Assembly (NCBI GenBank): GCA_008690995.1
Contig: VRMN01000003.1
Coordinates: 186,001 to 250,000 of the forward strand
DNA length: 64,000 bases
Direction of reading: 5' to 3'
DNA from: Porphyridium purpureum
Lineage: Eukaryota > Rhodophyta > Bangiophyceae > Porphyridiales > Porphyridiaceae
Part shown: piece after piece, positions 51,354 through 60,058 of the stretch
Numbering within the stretch: position 1 is the first letter of the stretch
Layout of the letters: each line of letters begins with the position of its first letter
Notes under the pieces: model-generated
The model's input: the letters and a program-made list of their open reading frames with translations, nothing else
Told to the model about the DNA's origin: nothing
The model's database searches: none
Program-made: the position numbers and the translations under genes

Positions 51354-52682
51354 ATGTCTCAGAATCGAGATAGCATGGCAAGGTTCGTGCCATTCAAAAG
51401 CGTCAAGCACCCGCGCGGCCTCGCGGGACTGCCTTTGCCGGGGAAATCTGACACCGCAAGCCACTTGCCCGGAACAGATGAAGCGTCGTCCGCATCGCAG
51501 GTAAAGGCAGAGGCAGGGCACCCATCGGGAGGCGTACGGCAACTACCTCGCCCGCCGCAACGTCTCAGTACACAGAAAAAGGTGCCCTACTCAGGTGCGA
51601 CCGCACGAGCCGGCGCGGTGGCTGCGGCGGGTGCCAATTCCAGTGGAGCGCTTTCTTTTGCGTCAGGCATCAGCAAGTGTACGAGTGATCGCGGCGCAGG
51701 GTTCGGAAGGCGTAATATGCAGGGTTTAAGGCACTTTTCGCTCCGTGTGGCCGAGGCAATCGAGAAGCGCAAGGTCACAACCTACGTGGAGGTAGCGAAC
51801 GAGATCGTGGAGCAGCTGTGCCACGACCCGGAGCCCGAAGGCAGCGACGTCGGAAGCATTGGCCACTCGACCGCATCGGAGAGCAGCGAACGAAACATTC
51901 GGCGCCGTGTGTATGACGCAATCAATGTGCTGATCGCGGTGCACGTTATCTACAAGCAGGACAAAGCGATCCTGTGGCGCGGGCTTGAGTACTTTGGCAC
52001 TCAGCGCAAGTTTGAGAAGCAACCGAACACGCACGCGTATTCGGCGGCGAATCGCGACGCAATACAGCGGCAGCGCGACGAATGCCGTGCCCGAATCGAG
52101 CTGCTGAAGCAGCGGCGCAAGGAGCTGATGACGAGAAAGGCTGCTATGCAGAAATTAATTCAGCGGAATGAGAAATGCGCGACGGGGTGCATGGGTGACG
52201 TGCAAAATCGGGTTTATTTGCCGATTGTTCTCGTGGACACCGACCGCGACGCCGTCATGCAGGTAGAAGAGTGGGATCATGCTCATGAGCACATTTCATT
52301 TCAGTCGGACGCGCCGTTCTCAGTGCACGGTGAGGAGTTTCTTGCAGCAAGGCTGCAGGACAAGCGCACGACAAGAAATGCCAACCTGAGTGGTGAATCG
52401 ACAGAGACTCCGGTTCGAGCGCGCACATCATCGCCGTATCACCGTGAGCAGGAAGGCGGTTTCTCCGGGTTGTCACCGCAGACGCCGCACGACGTGCTCG
52501 TAGGCTTTAATTTTCTGGAAAGCACGCCCACGCGAGGAATGTTTGCCCAGTCAACGCCGACGCCGTTTCGCGAGGCATGGCAGCAGCCGCAAGTGGAAGC
52601 CGACGCTGATTCGGACTCCGACGCAGGCGATAGCGTGACCCTCTTTCTGTCTTCACCGCACAGCACCGGGATCCCAACCTGA
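51354..52682 (+). CDS. DP: E2F dimerization partner (DP) transcription factor
   Basis: DP pairs with E2F to control G1/S genes. 442 residues from the ATG at 51354; an earlier TTG is not used. About 120 disordered residues precede the winged-helix DNA-binding domain GLRHFSLRVAEAIEKRKVTTYVEVANEIVEQL, then NIRRRVYDAINVLIAVHVIYKQDKAILWRGL. The RRRVYDA-x-NVL element is the DP/E2F DNA-contact motif, and the following coiled region (RDAIQRQRDECRARIELLKQRRKELMTRKAAMQKLIQRNE) is the dimerization helix. DP rather than E2F is indicated by the GLRHFS start and by LP-x-x-LV...VYLPIVLVDT. The tail has several TP/SP sites. Confidence 0.93.
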   Translation: MSQNRDSMARFVPFKSVKHPRGLAGLPLPGKSDTASHLPGTDEASSASQVKAEAGHPSGGVRQLPRPPQRLSTQKKVPYSGATARAGAVAAAGANSSGALSFASGISKCTSDRGAGFGRRNMQGLRHFSLRVAEAIEKRKVTTYVEVANEIVEQLCHDPEPEGSDVGSIGHSTASESSERNIRRRVYDAINVLIAVHVIYKQDKAILWRGLEYFGTQRKFEKQPNTHAYSAANRDAIQRQRDECRARIELLKQRRKELMTRKAAMQKLIQRNEKCATGCMGDVQNRVYLPIVLVDTDRDAVMQVEEWDHAHEHISFQSDAPFSVHGEEFLAARLQDKRTTRNANLSGESTETPVRARTSSPYHREQEGGFSGLSPQTPHDVLVGFNFLESTPTRGMFAQSTPTPFREAWQQPQVEADADSDSDAGDSVTLFLSSPHSTGIPT

Positions 52683-52958
52683 CGTCCGGCCGCTGACTCC
52701 AAATCACGGGAGCCGGCGCAATCATCTGCGCAGAGTGATGATACCTGACTGGACTTCGGCGGTCCGCTCATACAGTGTATCCGCTCGGAAAAGAACATAC
52801 GACAAACAAGCAAGCGAGACAAGACGGGCCACATGTGCCCGCGAAATAACTACTGATAGGCAAAAGAAAAGAAAACTGCATCATGTTTTTTACATCACAT
52901 CGACGCCTCGTTCGCCCATGCTCCAGCCGCCGTCAGCTTTCCAGACTCCGAAGATGCT

Positions 52959-53612
52959 TCAGCCGTAGATGTAAGGGTTTTCCAGGTACGCCTTGGGAAT
53001 CGGGTCCGGCTCATCCTCTTCCCTGAACGACCTGTACGCCTTGGTCGCGGCGTAAAAGCTACCAGCGAAGCACATCCAAGAAAAGAAAACGGCAGATCCC
53101 ACTGCAGGTGAGTCCCGTGCCGAAATCGCAGCAACTCCCGGGATCCAAATCAAGCAAGGGACGAAAAGTAACTGCATCTCAAACTTGTGCGAAAACCAGC
53201 CGTACCTAGACGCGCGTCCTGTCTCGCACATGAAGTTCATCACCAGAATGAAGGTCATGAAGAGCCATGACATCAAGCCGCAAATAATCTGCCATACACA
53301 GATCCCGTTGCACGTGCCGTCCACTGGGGTTCCTCGGTTGTACTTTGTCGCGAAGTCGCAACCAGAACCCCACACAATCAGCGAGGCAAGCCATACAAAA
53401 GATTCAGAAATGATCTTCTGTGCATACGGCGACAAGTCCCCGGACGGCGAGGACTCCAGTGTCCTCGAAACTTCCATTTTGGATCCATCTGCCTTCGTGA
53501 CGGACGGTCCGCTGGGCTGCGCGACTCCCACGTACGTCGCACCACCCCCCGAGCCCGCGGCGTCCGGGCCGTTCAATTTCTCTTTCTCCCCCTTGCTCGC
53601 GGCCGCCGACAT
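52959..53612 (-). CDS. Four-helix membrane protein, function unknown
   Basis: 217 residues from the ATG at 53612; the frame is open further upstream without good reason. A polar N-terminus of about 60 residues precedes four hydrophobic segments (FVWLASLIVWGSG, IICGLMSWLFMTFILVMNF, LLFVPCLIWIPGVAAIS, AVFFSWMCFAGSFYAATKAY), so both ends probably face the cytosol. The C-terminus ends in FREEDEPDPIPKAYLENPYIYG, which contains possible tyrosine sorting sites. The layout is MARVEL-like, but I cannot assign a family. Cys residues in the first loop (GCDFATKYNRGTPVDGTCNGIC) may form disulfides. Confidence 0.65.
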   Translation of the reverse strand: MSAAASKGEKEKLNGPDAAGSGGGATYVGVAQPSGPSVTKADGSKMEVSRTLESSPSGDLSPYAQKIISESFVWLASLIVWGSGCDFATKYNRGTPVDGTCNGICVWQIICGLMSWLFMTFILVMNFMCETGRASRYGWFSHKFEMQLLFVPCLIWIPGVAAISARDSPAVGSAVFFSWMCFAGSFYAATKAYRSFREEDEPDPIPKAYLENPYIYG

Positions 53613-53878
53613 GATGCGCTGTCTCGGCACACCGCCCGGCGCGGCCAATACTCTCAACCTTTCTCCAAACTTACCGCTATCTTCCCCTCCCTGCAGACCG
53701 CTGTTCGCACTCCAAACCTTCAAAAGCCTCAAATGGTTAACTGACTAAAGGGCGAAACGGCTAAACGGCTACATGGCTAAATGGTTTTATCTTAAAGCCA
53801 CTGCCTCGGAGATCGTTGGCCTGCTAGAGTAGCTTGTTCTCGAGAGTGCGACGAAAGAAAAACTCTGCGGGCACATGC
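53613..53878. other. Gap with short GGCTAAA-type repeats
   Basis: At about 53745-53785 a loose tandem of GGCTAAACGG, GGCTACATGG and GGCTAAATGG units occurs, just upstream of the four-helix membrane protein gene. It has no known role. No gene is present. Confidence 0.5.
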
Positions 53879-54430
53879 CTAGTGCCCAAACTTGTGTGCC
53901 TTGGCAAATTGCTCCAGAGATTGCTGCCAGATGCCGTCGGTCATGCCTCGCGGTGTGAAGATGCAGAGCACGCCGAGCGTGCCGACATCGTGACAGTTGG
54001 CAGTTTCGTTGTCGTAGAAAATCATCTGATCGTACGGGATGCCTGTTTTTTCGTGCAGAGCACGGAAGTGATGCACTTTGTTGCCCTTGTAGATCTCCTC
54101 GATGTCGATGGTCGATTTCATATTCATCCCGTCCGCGATCATAATCTTTTGCATGCATTCCTCAGCCCACGTCGGCTCGTCTGTCCGACTCGCAACGGCC
54201 ACCTGCGTGTCTTTCCATCGCTCGTCCGTGCGCAGTTCCAGCAGCAAGCTCCGGCTGTTCCCAAGCAGACGCACTTCGGTCCCGCTACGGTCCACCACAT
54301 TCCCGTCCTTGTTGGGCTTGAAAGGCGCGCCGCCGCCCCACAATTCATACATCTCCGGACGCCACAAGGTCCCATCCAAATCAAAAACGAGCAACCGCGG
54401 CACGGTTACGCGCGTGGCCCCAGCCGCCAT
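53879..54430 (-). CDS. Magnesium-dependent phosphatase 1 (MDP1), HAD family
   Basis: A small HAD-superfamily phosphatase acting on protein tyrosine phosphate or sugar phosphates. 183 residues from the ATG at 54430, close to the family's usual 165-180. The nucleophile motif is LLVFDLDGTLWRPEMYELWGG (Asp17, Asp19), motif II is VAVASRTDEPTWAEE, and motif III/IV is IFYDNETANCHDVGTLGVLCIFTPRGM. The frame stays open for another 96 codons to an ATG at 54718 with basic, Ser/Arg-rich sequence. That could be a leader peptide if transcription starts further out, so the longer form remains possible. The 337 bases to the next gene hold nothing else recognised. Confidence 0.85.
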   Translation of the reverse strand: MAAGATRVTVPRLLVFDLDGTLWRPEMYELWGGGAPFKPNKDGNVVDRSGTEVRLLGNSRSLLLELRTDERWKDTQVAVASRTDEPTWAEECMQKIMIADGMNMKSTIDIEEIYKGNKVHHFRALHEKTGIPYDQMIFYDNETANCHDVGTLGVLCIFTPRGMTDGIWQQSLEQFAKAHKFGH

Positions 54431-54767
54431 GGCCCCTTTGGTGCGCCGCCTAGACTCGTAGTTCCCTCGCCGGGACGCACTCGCTGAGCAGCTCCGCGTC
54501 GCTCGACCGCGGTCTGAGCAGGTGCGGTTCTGACTCCCGGTCTGATCGAATCCGCTCACGCCGAAACACAGCGGCAGATCGGTCATGCCGCACTTGTCCA
54601 CATGCCGCGCAAAGCGTTCAGCTTCGATGAAGCTTCCCCTACGCATCCGCGGCGCACTCGTTTTCCTATAAAAGTAAGGGTGATTTAGTATAAAACGCTG
54701 GGTCAGGCCAGGATTCATTTTTGGTGTTTCAGTGTCACGCTTCGAGTCGGTTGTGGGATGATGGGCA

Positions 54768-56210
54768 CTACATTGAGGACGTGTGCCTCACGTGTTGCAG
54801 CTCGCTGTCGCCATCGGCACTGATCGCGCTCTGGATTCGAGTTCTCAAGTGAGGGTGCGACTGCGACACAGACCTCCAGCAAATGCCATCCGAGTAGTAG
54901 AAGATCAGCAGGGCCACGCCATTGATTGCGCTGAAAATCCACATTGCGTCCTGCATCTGCGGCCCGGCCACGTCACTGCGAATGATAAATGCGCTCAGAA
55001 ACATGGCTAGCGTCCCAAACAGCTGCGCACTGAACATGACGCTCGTGCTGCTCACTTCTTCTGAAAGAGGGTACGTCAACTCCACTGCGTACTCAAGCCC
55101 CGTCGTCGTCATGGCTGTGGTGCAGCAGCCGAACAATACAAGCGCTACAGAGGCACCTACGCGGCTCGAGAACTGGAGAAACAGAGTTGTGCCCAGCAGG
55201 CCGAGAAAAGAGCCGTTCGCCAGGGTCAAGTGACACCCCCAGAACTTCTTGCTCCAATCAAGACACGGACCCATCAACAACAAACCAACCATACCGGCCA
55301 GCACCAACGCAAAGCCCAGGTCGCCAAGTTGCTTGGTGCTCAGTAGGCCGTCCACAATGCCAAAAGTGGGCTGCAGGTTTGACGTGACGGAGTACATGAT
55401 GCCAGTCGAAATTCCGTAACTCATAATGAGCCCCGTCATCGCTCTGGTTTCCCAGATCGACGCTGCCATTTCCTTGGCGAAGCGCCGCATGCTGAAATCC
55501 GAGCGGTGCCTGAATACGGTAGTGTCTGACGGCGGAGAGAGTGGTTCGGGGGCAAACGCGATGGCGACGACTGCGAGAAGCACAATGTTGCTAATCAAAA
55601 TTACCAGCATCATGCGATGCATGCCCATGGACTCCAGCGCTCTCGGCACCAGCAGAAACGTGAGTGCGATGCCCAAGGAGCAGCTCGCCCATGACACAGC
55701 GGACGCAGATGCGCGCTCATGCGCACCAAACCATAGTGAGGACAAGCGCGCTGGCATGCAGAACAGAAGACACTCTGCGAGCGGGAAGCACAGCTGACCC
55801 CAAAACAACAACCAGTACGAATGAGAACTGGTCGTCGACAGATACTTGAGGATGTTGCCTAGCGTGTTGAGCAGCTGCGAGGCAAGCAGCGCGAAGCGCA
55901 TGTCCGAGCTCGCTGTCATATATGCGCCAGGGAAACATCCGACCACGTACACGAGTAAATAGACCAGCGACAACATCAAGACATAAAAGCTGCTGTCGAG
56001 CGCGTAAAATTGCATGGTGTGGTCGTAAATCGACGAGTACATACCCCATGGCGCTTGATTCTGCGCCAAGCAGCAACTGAATATAGCCAGCATCAACCAC
56101 CGCCGTGTGTAAAGCCGGCACGGTGGCCTATCCGGGGCGACCGCCGTGCCTCCGTCCTGACTCCTTAGCAGCGCATCGGGCGAGGACGGTGAAGAGGGTT
56201 TTCCAGACAT
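54768..56210 (-). CDS. MFS transporter, FLVCR-like (SLC49)
   Basis: A major facilitator with about 12 membrane helices, 480 residues from the ATG at 56210. The first helix RWLMLAIFSCCLAQNQAPWGMYSSI, the segment LVYLLVYVVGCFPGAYM, LNTLGNILKYLS, PARLSSLWFGAHERASASAVSW and the Gly-rich seventh helix resemble the FLVCR/SLC49 group, which moves heme, choline or ethanolamine in animals. The substrate in algae is unknown. Both N- and C-termini are hydrophilic and probably cytosolic. It lies among minus-strand genes with only about 140 bases to the next one. Confidence 0.8.
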   Translation of the reverse strand: MSGKPSSPSSPDALLRSQDGGTAVAPDRPPCRLYTRRWLMLAIFSCCLAQNQAPWGMYSSIYDHTMQFYALDSSFYVLMLSLVYLLVYVVGCFPGAYMTASSDMRFALLASQLLNTLGNILKYLSTTSSHSYWLLFWGQLCFPLAECLLFCMPARLSSLWFGAHERASASAVSWASCSLGIALTFLLVPRALESMGMHRMMLVILISNIVLLAVVAIAFAPEPLSPPSDTTVFRHRSDFSMRRFAKEMAASIWETRAMTGLIMSYGISTGIMYSVTSNLQPTFGIVDGLLSTKQLGDLGFALVLAGMVGLLLMGPCLDWSKKFWGCHLTLANGSFLGLLGTTLFLQFSSRVGASVALVLFGCCTTAMTTTGLEYAVELTYPLSEEVSSTSVMFSAQLFGTLAMFLSAFIIRSDVAGPQMQDAMWIFSAINGVALLIFYYSDGICWRSVSQSHPHLRTRIQSAISADGDSELQHVRHTSSM

Positions 56211-56348
56211 AGCACCATTCTTTGAGTGGGGATGGAAGCCACGCAATCGCGGAGCAACAGTAGCGCCACCTCAGCCACTGATTGATCTCAACTCTTGTCC
56301 GTTTCTTTTTTTTAACATTTCTCCACCTTATTTTGCGACTTTCGAACT

Positions 56349-57836
56349 CTAGGGTTCTTTATGTGGTTGATCCGGCTGCCCGTCCCTGCCGTAGTCGGTG
56401 TCGTTGGCTTCGAGGCTGCGAAGGCGTTGGACGGCGTCGAGCACCCAACGATCGAGGACATCCTGAAGAATCTCTAAATTTGCCTTTCCATGCGCACTAT
56501 GTGCTGATGATGCGACAGCAGGACCTGCGCGAGCTTTGGACTTGCCCTTGCTGCCAGAGCGCTGATCGAAACTCAGGTACTTGCCGGACTCTAGATTTGA
56601 CGAAATGTCGACCTTAGTCCTGGGTCCAGTGTCACAAAGCCACTCATGGGAAAGCGCGTCCTGCACTGTATATCGCAGTGCTGGGTCTTTTTCAAGCAGG
56701 CCACTGATTAAGCCTTTGGCTTCACTCGAGATCAGGTCCCAGCGCGGATCCCCAAATGAAAGTTCGGCCTTGGCAATTTTGGCATATGTTTCGGTACGAT
56801 TGGCACCGGCAAACGGAAGCTGCCCAGACAGAAAGAAGAACAGACTCACGCCCATGGCCCACAAATCCACTTCGACCCCATATCGCCTGCCAATAATCAT
56901 CTCGGGTGACAAAAAGTAGGGCGTTCCGACAGGTGTCGTCATCATTTCGTCGCTGGCACCTGTCAAAACATTCGACAATCCAAAGTCAGTTAACTTGGCC
57001 TGAAAGTCTTCTGACTTGCGATCAGGTCGGTCGCTAGACCTCTTCCGGTGAGACTCCGGCCGCGCCGCCAAAAAATTGGCAGGCTTAATATCACGATGCA
57101 CAATAGACTTTTCGTGCAGATACGAGAGCGCACTGAAAAGAGACGCGAAGCATTCGGCTGCAACAGCTTCCGTGAAGGCGCCCCGCTCGACCAGTATTTG
57201 AAACAAGTCACCAAACTCGGCGTACTCCATTATAATCATGATCTCTGAGGCGGATTCAAAGATGTCGATCACAGTCACGATACTTGGGTGCCGAATAGAG
57301 CGCGCGATGGCTAGTTCACGGCTAATCTGCAAGCTGGCATGCTTATTCGAAGAAGCACTCTTCTCGATTCTCTTCACAACGTACGTCTCGTCTTCGAGCG
57401 CGTCTCTGCTTTGGCAAAGAAATACTTGAGCAAAAGCACCCTTGCCGATCTGGGCACCAACCTTGTAAAAGTCTTCTAGTCTCTGAGTGGACGCTTCCCG
57501 AAATGCCTTAACCCAGCGCTGCCTATCGCTCTCGTTCGTGGCAAAGAACTCGAGATCACGGTCGGCCATGCGGACAAACAACTGGCTTGGCTTTGGCCCC
57601 GCCTCCACGACGCAGTCCAGCACCGTCAGCTCCCACGATGGTTTCGCATCGACATCCTTGCGTGACGACAGCACGGAGCCGCGCAGTCGCAGCAATCGCA
57701 TTTTGGACCCCATGCGCTTGCCAACTTTGCGCACCCAGCCTTCCGTCAGACGCGCATATCCGTGGCGCAGAAGCGCCGACGCGTTGTACGACGCCTTGGC
57801 CTCCAAGACCTGGTATGCCTCGTGGTGCGCATCCAT
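56349..57836 (-). CDS. PH-domain Ser/Thr protein kinase (CAMK-like)
   Basis: 495 residues. Residues of about 25-115 resemble a pleckstrin-homology domain (LTEGWVRKVGKRMGSKMRLLRL, then ELTVLDCVVEAG, ending DRQRWVKAFREAS). The kinase domain spans about 120-395: IGKGAFAQVFLC, VVKRI with the catalytic Lys, HRDIKPANFL, DFGLSN, GTPYFLSPEM and YGVEVDLWAMGVSLFFFLSGQLPF. The short activation loop and DLWAMGV segment are CAMK-like. A basic insert of about 25 residues lies between HRDIKPANFL and DFG. A PH domain placed before a CAMK-like kinase domain is unusual outside the AGC group and suggests membrane-lipid control. Confidence 0.85.
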   Translation of the reverse strand: MDAHHEAYQVLEAKASYNASALLRHGYARLTEGWVRKVGKRMGSKMRLLRLRGSVLSSRKDVDAKPSWELTVLDCVVEAGPKPSQLFVRMADRDLEFFATNESDRQRWVKAFREASTQRLEDFYKVGAQIGKGAFAQVFLCQSRDALEDETYVVKRIEKSASSNKHASLQISRELAIARSIRHPSIVTVIDIFESASEIMIIMEYAEFGDLFQILVERGAFTEAVAAECFASLFSALSYLHEKSIVHRDIKPANFLAARPESHRKRSSDRPDRKSEDFQAKLTDFGLSNVLTGASDEMMTTPVGTPYFLSPEMIIGRRYGVEVDLWAMGVSLFFFLSGQLPFAGANRTETYAKIAKAELSFGDPRWDLISSEAKGLISGLLEKDPALRYTVQDALSHEWLCDTGPRTKVDISSNLESGKYLSFDQRSGSKGKSKARAGPAVASSAHSAHGKANLEILQDVLDRWVLDAVQRLRSLEANDTDYGRDGQPDQPHKEP

Positions 57837-58331
57837 CGCGAGTCCACGCTGCCTCTTTTCCGTCCTTGATGGTTGCTTTTCCCAGTCCCAGAGCTTCGTT
57901 TCTTTTCCGGACTCCCTGGCAGCGCAAACGGGAATCGTGTCGCTAATTCACCCATGTTTACTAATAACGTGGCAACTTGGAGTACGGCTCGATTCGTCGA
58001 TTGCACAGAAAGCCGGAACGGATCGATCACCGTTTACGTTTTCCTGTCACACAGAGAGAAAACCATAGTACGGCCGACTCTGGCCATTGGCCAGAAGTGG
58101 GAAGTTCAAAGAACGTAAATCAAAACACACGGCACGATCTATCTTGCCGCGTGCACAAAACCTTAGTCAAAGTCAATGGGTCTGCTTTCTTTACCGAATA
58201 TCCTCCGATGAGCGCGCTGACCCGTCGCTGGCTCGCGGGCGAGTGATGAAGTCGCTCGCAGTATCCGTGGGGCGGTCGGCGAAACAGACAAGGAATAAGC
58301 GCTGAGCTGAGATAAGCCACACACACTTGCT
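57837..58331. other. Gap upstream of the PH-kinase gene, downstream of TBP
   Basis: 495 bases. It must contain the kinase promoter. No GTACAGTG copy, no gene and no RNA fold were recognised. Confidence 0.35.
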
Positions 58332-58982
58332 CTAGGCAGCAGCGGGTACTTTCCTGTACATGGACAACACGGCGTAAATGTTGGAAAACGCCTCGTAGAT
58401 CTGCTCGCGCGTTTTAGCGCCGGTAAGAACAACCTTACCGGACACAAAAATGAGTAGCACTACGCGCGGTTCTTGCATGCGATAAATCAAGCCAGGGAAA
58501 ATTTCGGGCTCGTAAGAGCAGAAATTATTGTGGGCGTGCTGCATTGGTTCGAGCCGAATCGGAAACGCCACGTCCACGCTGGCAACAATATTTTGCACTT
58601 TGAACTCTGAAAACTTGATGTTCGCGTAGTTCAGTTTCTGGATAATGCGCGCGTACTTACGGCTGGCCAGCTTCGCTTGATCTTCGCTTTTCGCGCCTGT
58701 CACGACTATCTTTCCAGACGAGAAAATCAGCGCTGTGGTCTTTGGATCTCGGATGCGCATAATCACAGCAGCGAAACGCTTCGGATTGTACTCAGCGTTG
58801 CGTGCTCGTAGGGCGATTTCCTTCAGGTCCAGCTGCATGCCGAGATTTGTCGTTGCAACCACATTTTGAATGGACGGTCTGATCCCATCTGTTCGTTCAG
58901 TCAAGGACCGAGGAACGCCGTTTCCTTGCTTGTGCGCGTCACCCGTCGGCTCCTGCTGCTCCCGGTCCCCTGTCGCGCTCAT
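58332..58982 (-). CDS. TBP: TATA-binding protein
   Basis: The general factor that bends TATA DNA for all three polymerases. 216 residues from the ATG at 58982. After about 38 polar residues the two saddle repeats follow: [44 protein letters not shown]...[18 protein letters not shown], and [16 protein letters not shown]...[13 protein letters not shown]...[20 protein letters not shown]. The phenylalanines that kink DNA (RFAAVIMR and LIFSSGK) are present. TATA boxes at several genes here fit its presence. Confidence 0.97.
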   Translation of the reverse strand: MSATGDREQQEPTGDAHKQGNGVPRSLTERTDGIRPSIQNVVATTNLGMQLDLKEIALRARNAEYNPKRFAAVIMRIRDPKTTALIFSSGKIVVTGAKSEDQAKLASRKYARIIQKLNYANIKFSEFKVQNIVASVDVAFPIRLEPMQHAHNNFCSYEPEIFPGLIYRMQEPRVVLLIFVSGKVVLTGAKTREQIYEAFSNIYAVLSMYRKVPAAA

Positions 58983-60058
58983 TTTGGTTCGATCCAATTA
59001 GTTTCGCTACGAGGTTCCCACTGGCGCTGATCCACTTATACACAAGGGCTTGCGCCCGTTTCTCGGGTGTTTGCGTCTACGAGCCGCTGCGTCGTCGCAC
59101 AATCCTACGCTTCTAAAATCGGTAGAATGACTCAATCGCGCTGAATGATGGTCTTGGTCTCCCGCTGAACTAGACTTCTCCAAAGCACGCAAGGGAATCC
59201 GAACGCCGCCTTGCCAGCCAACGGAGCTTTCAAGACCACTTCTCCGGACAGTTTCGTACACAAGAAACCCCTTCGCCCACAGAAGCTCCCTTTCCTCGAT
59301 TTCAATCGTCCCGCATACTTTCTCGCTCCCCGTGCGAACACGCCTTGTCCACGTCCGTTCCCTCAGTCAGTAGCTCCACGCACTTTTCCGACCACGAGTC
59401 GCGATTTCCTCCGCACGCGCCGCGCCGCCCGTTTTCAGCCGCGCTCAATACCGCGACAGCGACGATTGAGGAAGAGAGAGTTAGAGAGAGTGTCAGGACT
59501 GCTCACCCCGTCTTCCCCTTCTCGTTCTCCTACAAGGCGTGCAGGATCACGCAATTCAAACTGTCTCACTGCGTTTCGGATCCCTTCCGCTTCCCACACA
59601 CTCCCGGCCGCTGGTATAAAAGGCACAACCCAAGAAAGCGGGGTTATGTGGAGAGAGAGCGCAAGGCCTCAATTATTGCAGGCAGTCCGGGTTGGTGGCG
59701 AGACGTGACTGCGAGAGATGGCGCGTGACGGCGGGACGCAGAGGGAAGGTAGCAAGCAAGAAAAGGCATTAAACCCGGCGGCAGTATAGTTTCGCCATGG
59801 GCTAAGCATCTCTTCTCCGCGTGGTTTCGTTTCCCTCGCGCGCTGAATCACAACGGCTTTTCTTGAGCTTGCTTCCCTCCTTGTGCCTGTCGTGACGCCA
59901 CGGGCGACCCACGAGCCATCCACTCGTTTGCAGCCCGCCTCTGTGGACGTGACTGGGGATGCGAATGTCGTAAAATGATGTACTATATTCTTCAGGAGCG
60001 TATAATAATAATATCGGCTACAATCCTAGTACGTGTCGCCCAGCGACTGCATGAACCG
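58983..60058. promoter_or_regulatory. TBP upstream region with an orphan TATA box
   Basis: It contains the TBP promoter on the minus strand. On the plus strand TATAAAAGG at 59614-59622 is a good TATA box, and about 100 bases on is an ATG at 59718 that opens only a 23-codon frame. A GAGAGAG tract lies between. Longer frames here (165 and 127 codons) cross the box and show no domain. A non-coding transcript or a very short gene is possible. Confidence 0.4.

Noticed and set aside
59211-59708. 165-codon plus-strand frame upstream of TBP
   Set aside because: Low-complexity Arg/Pro/Ser sequence crossing the orphan TATA box, no domain, and overlapped by another frame of similar quality.
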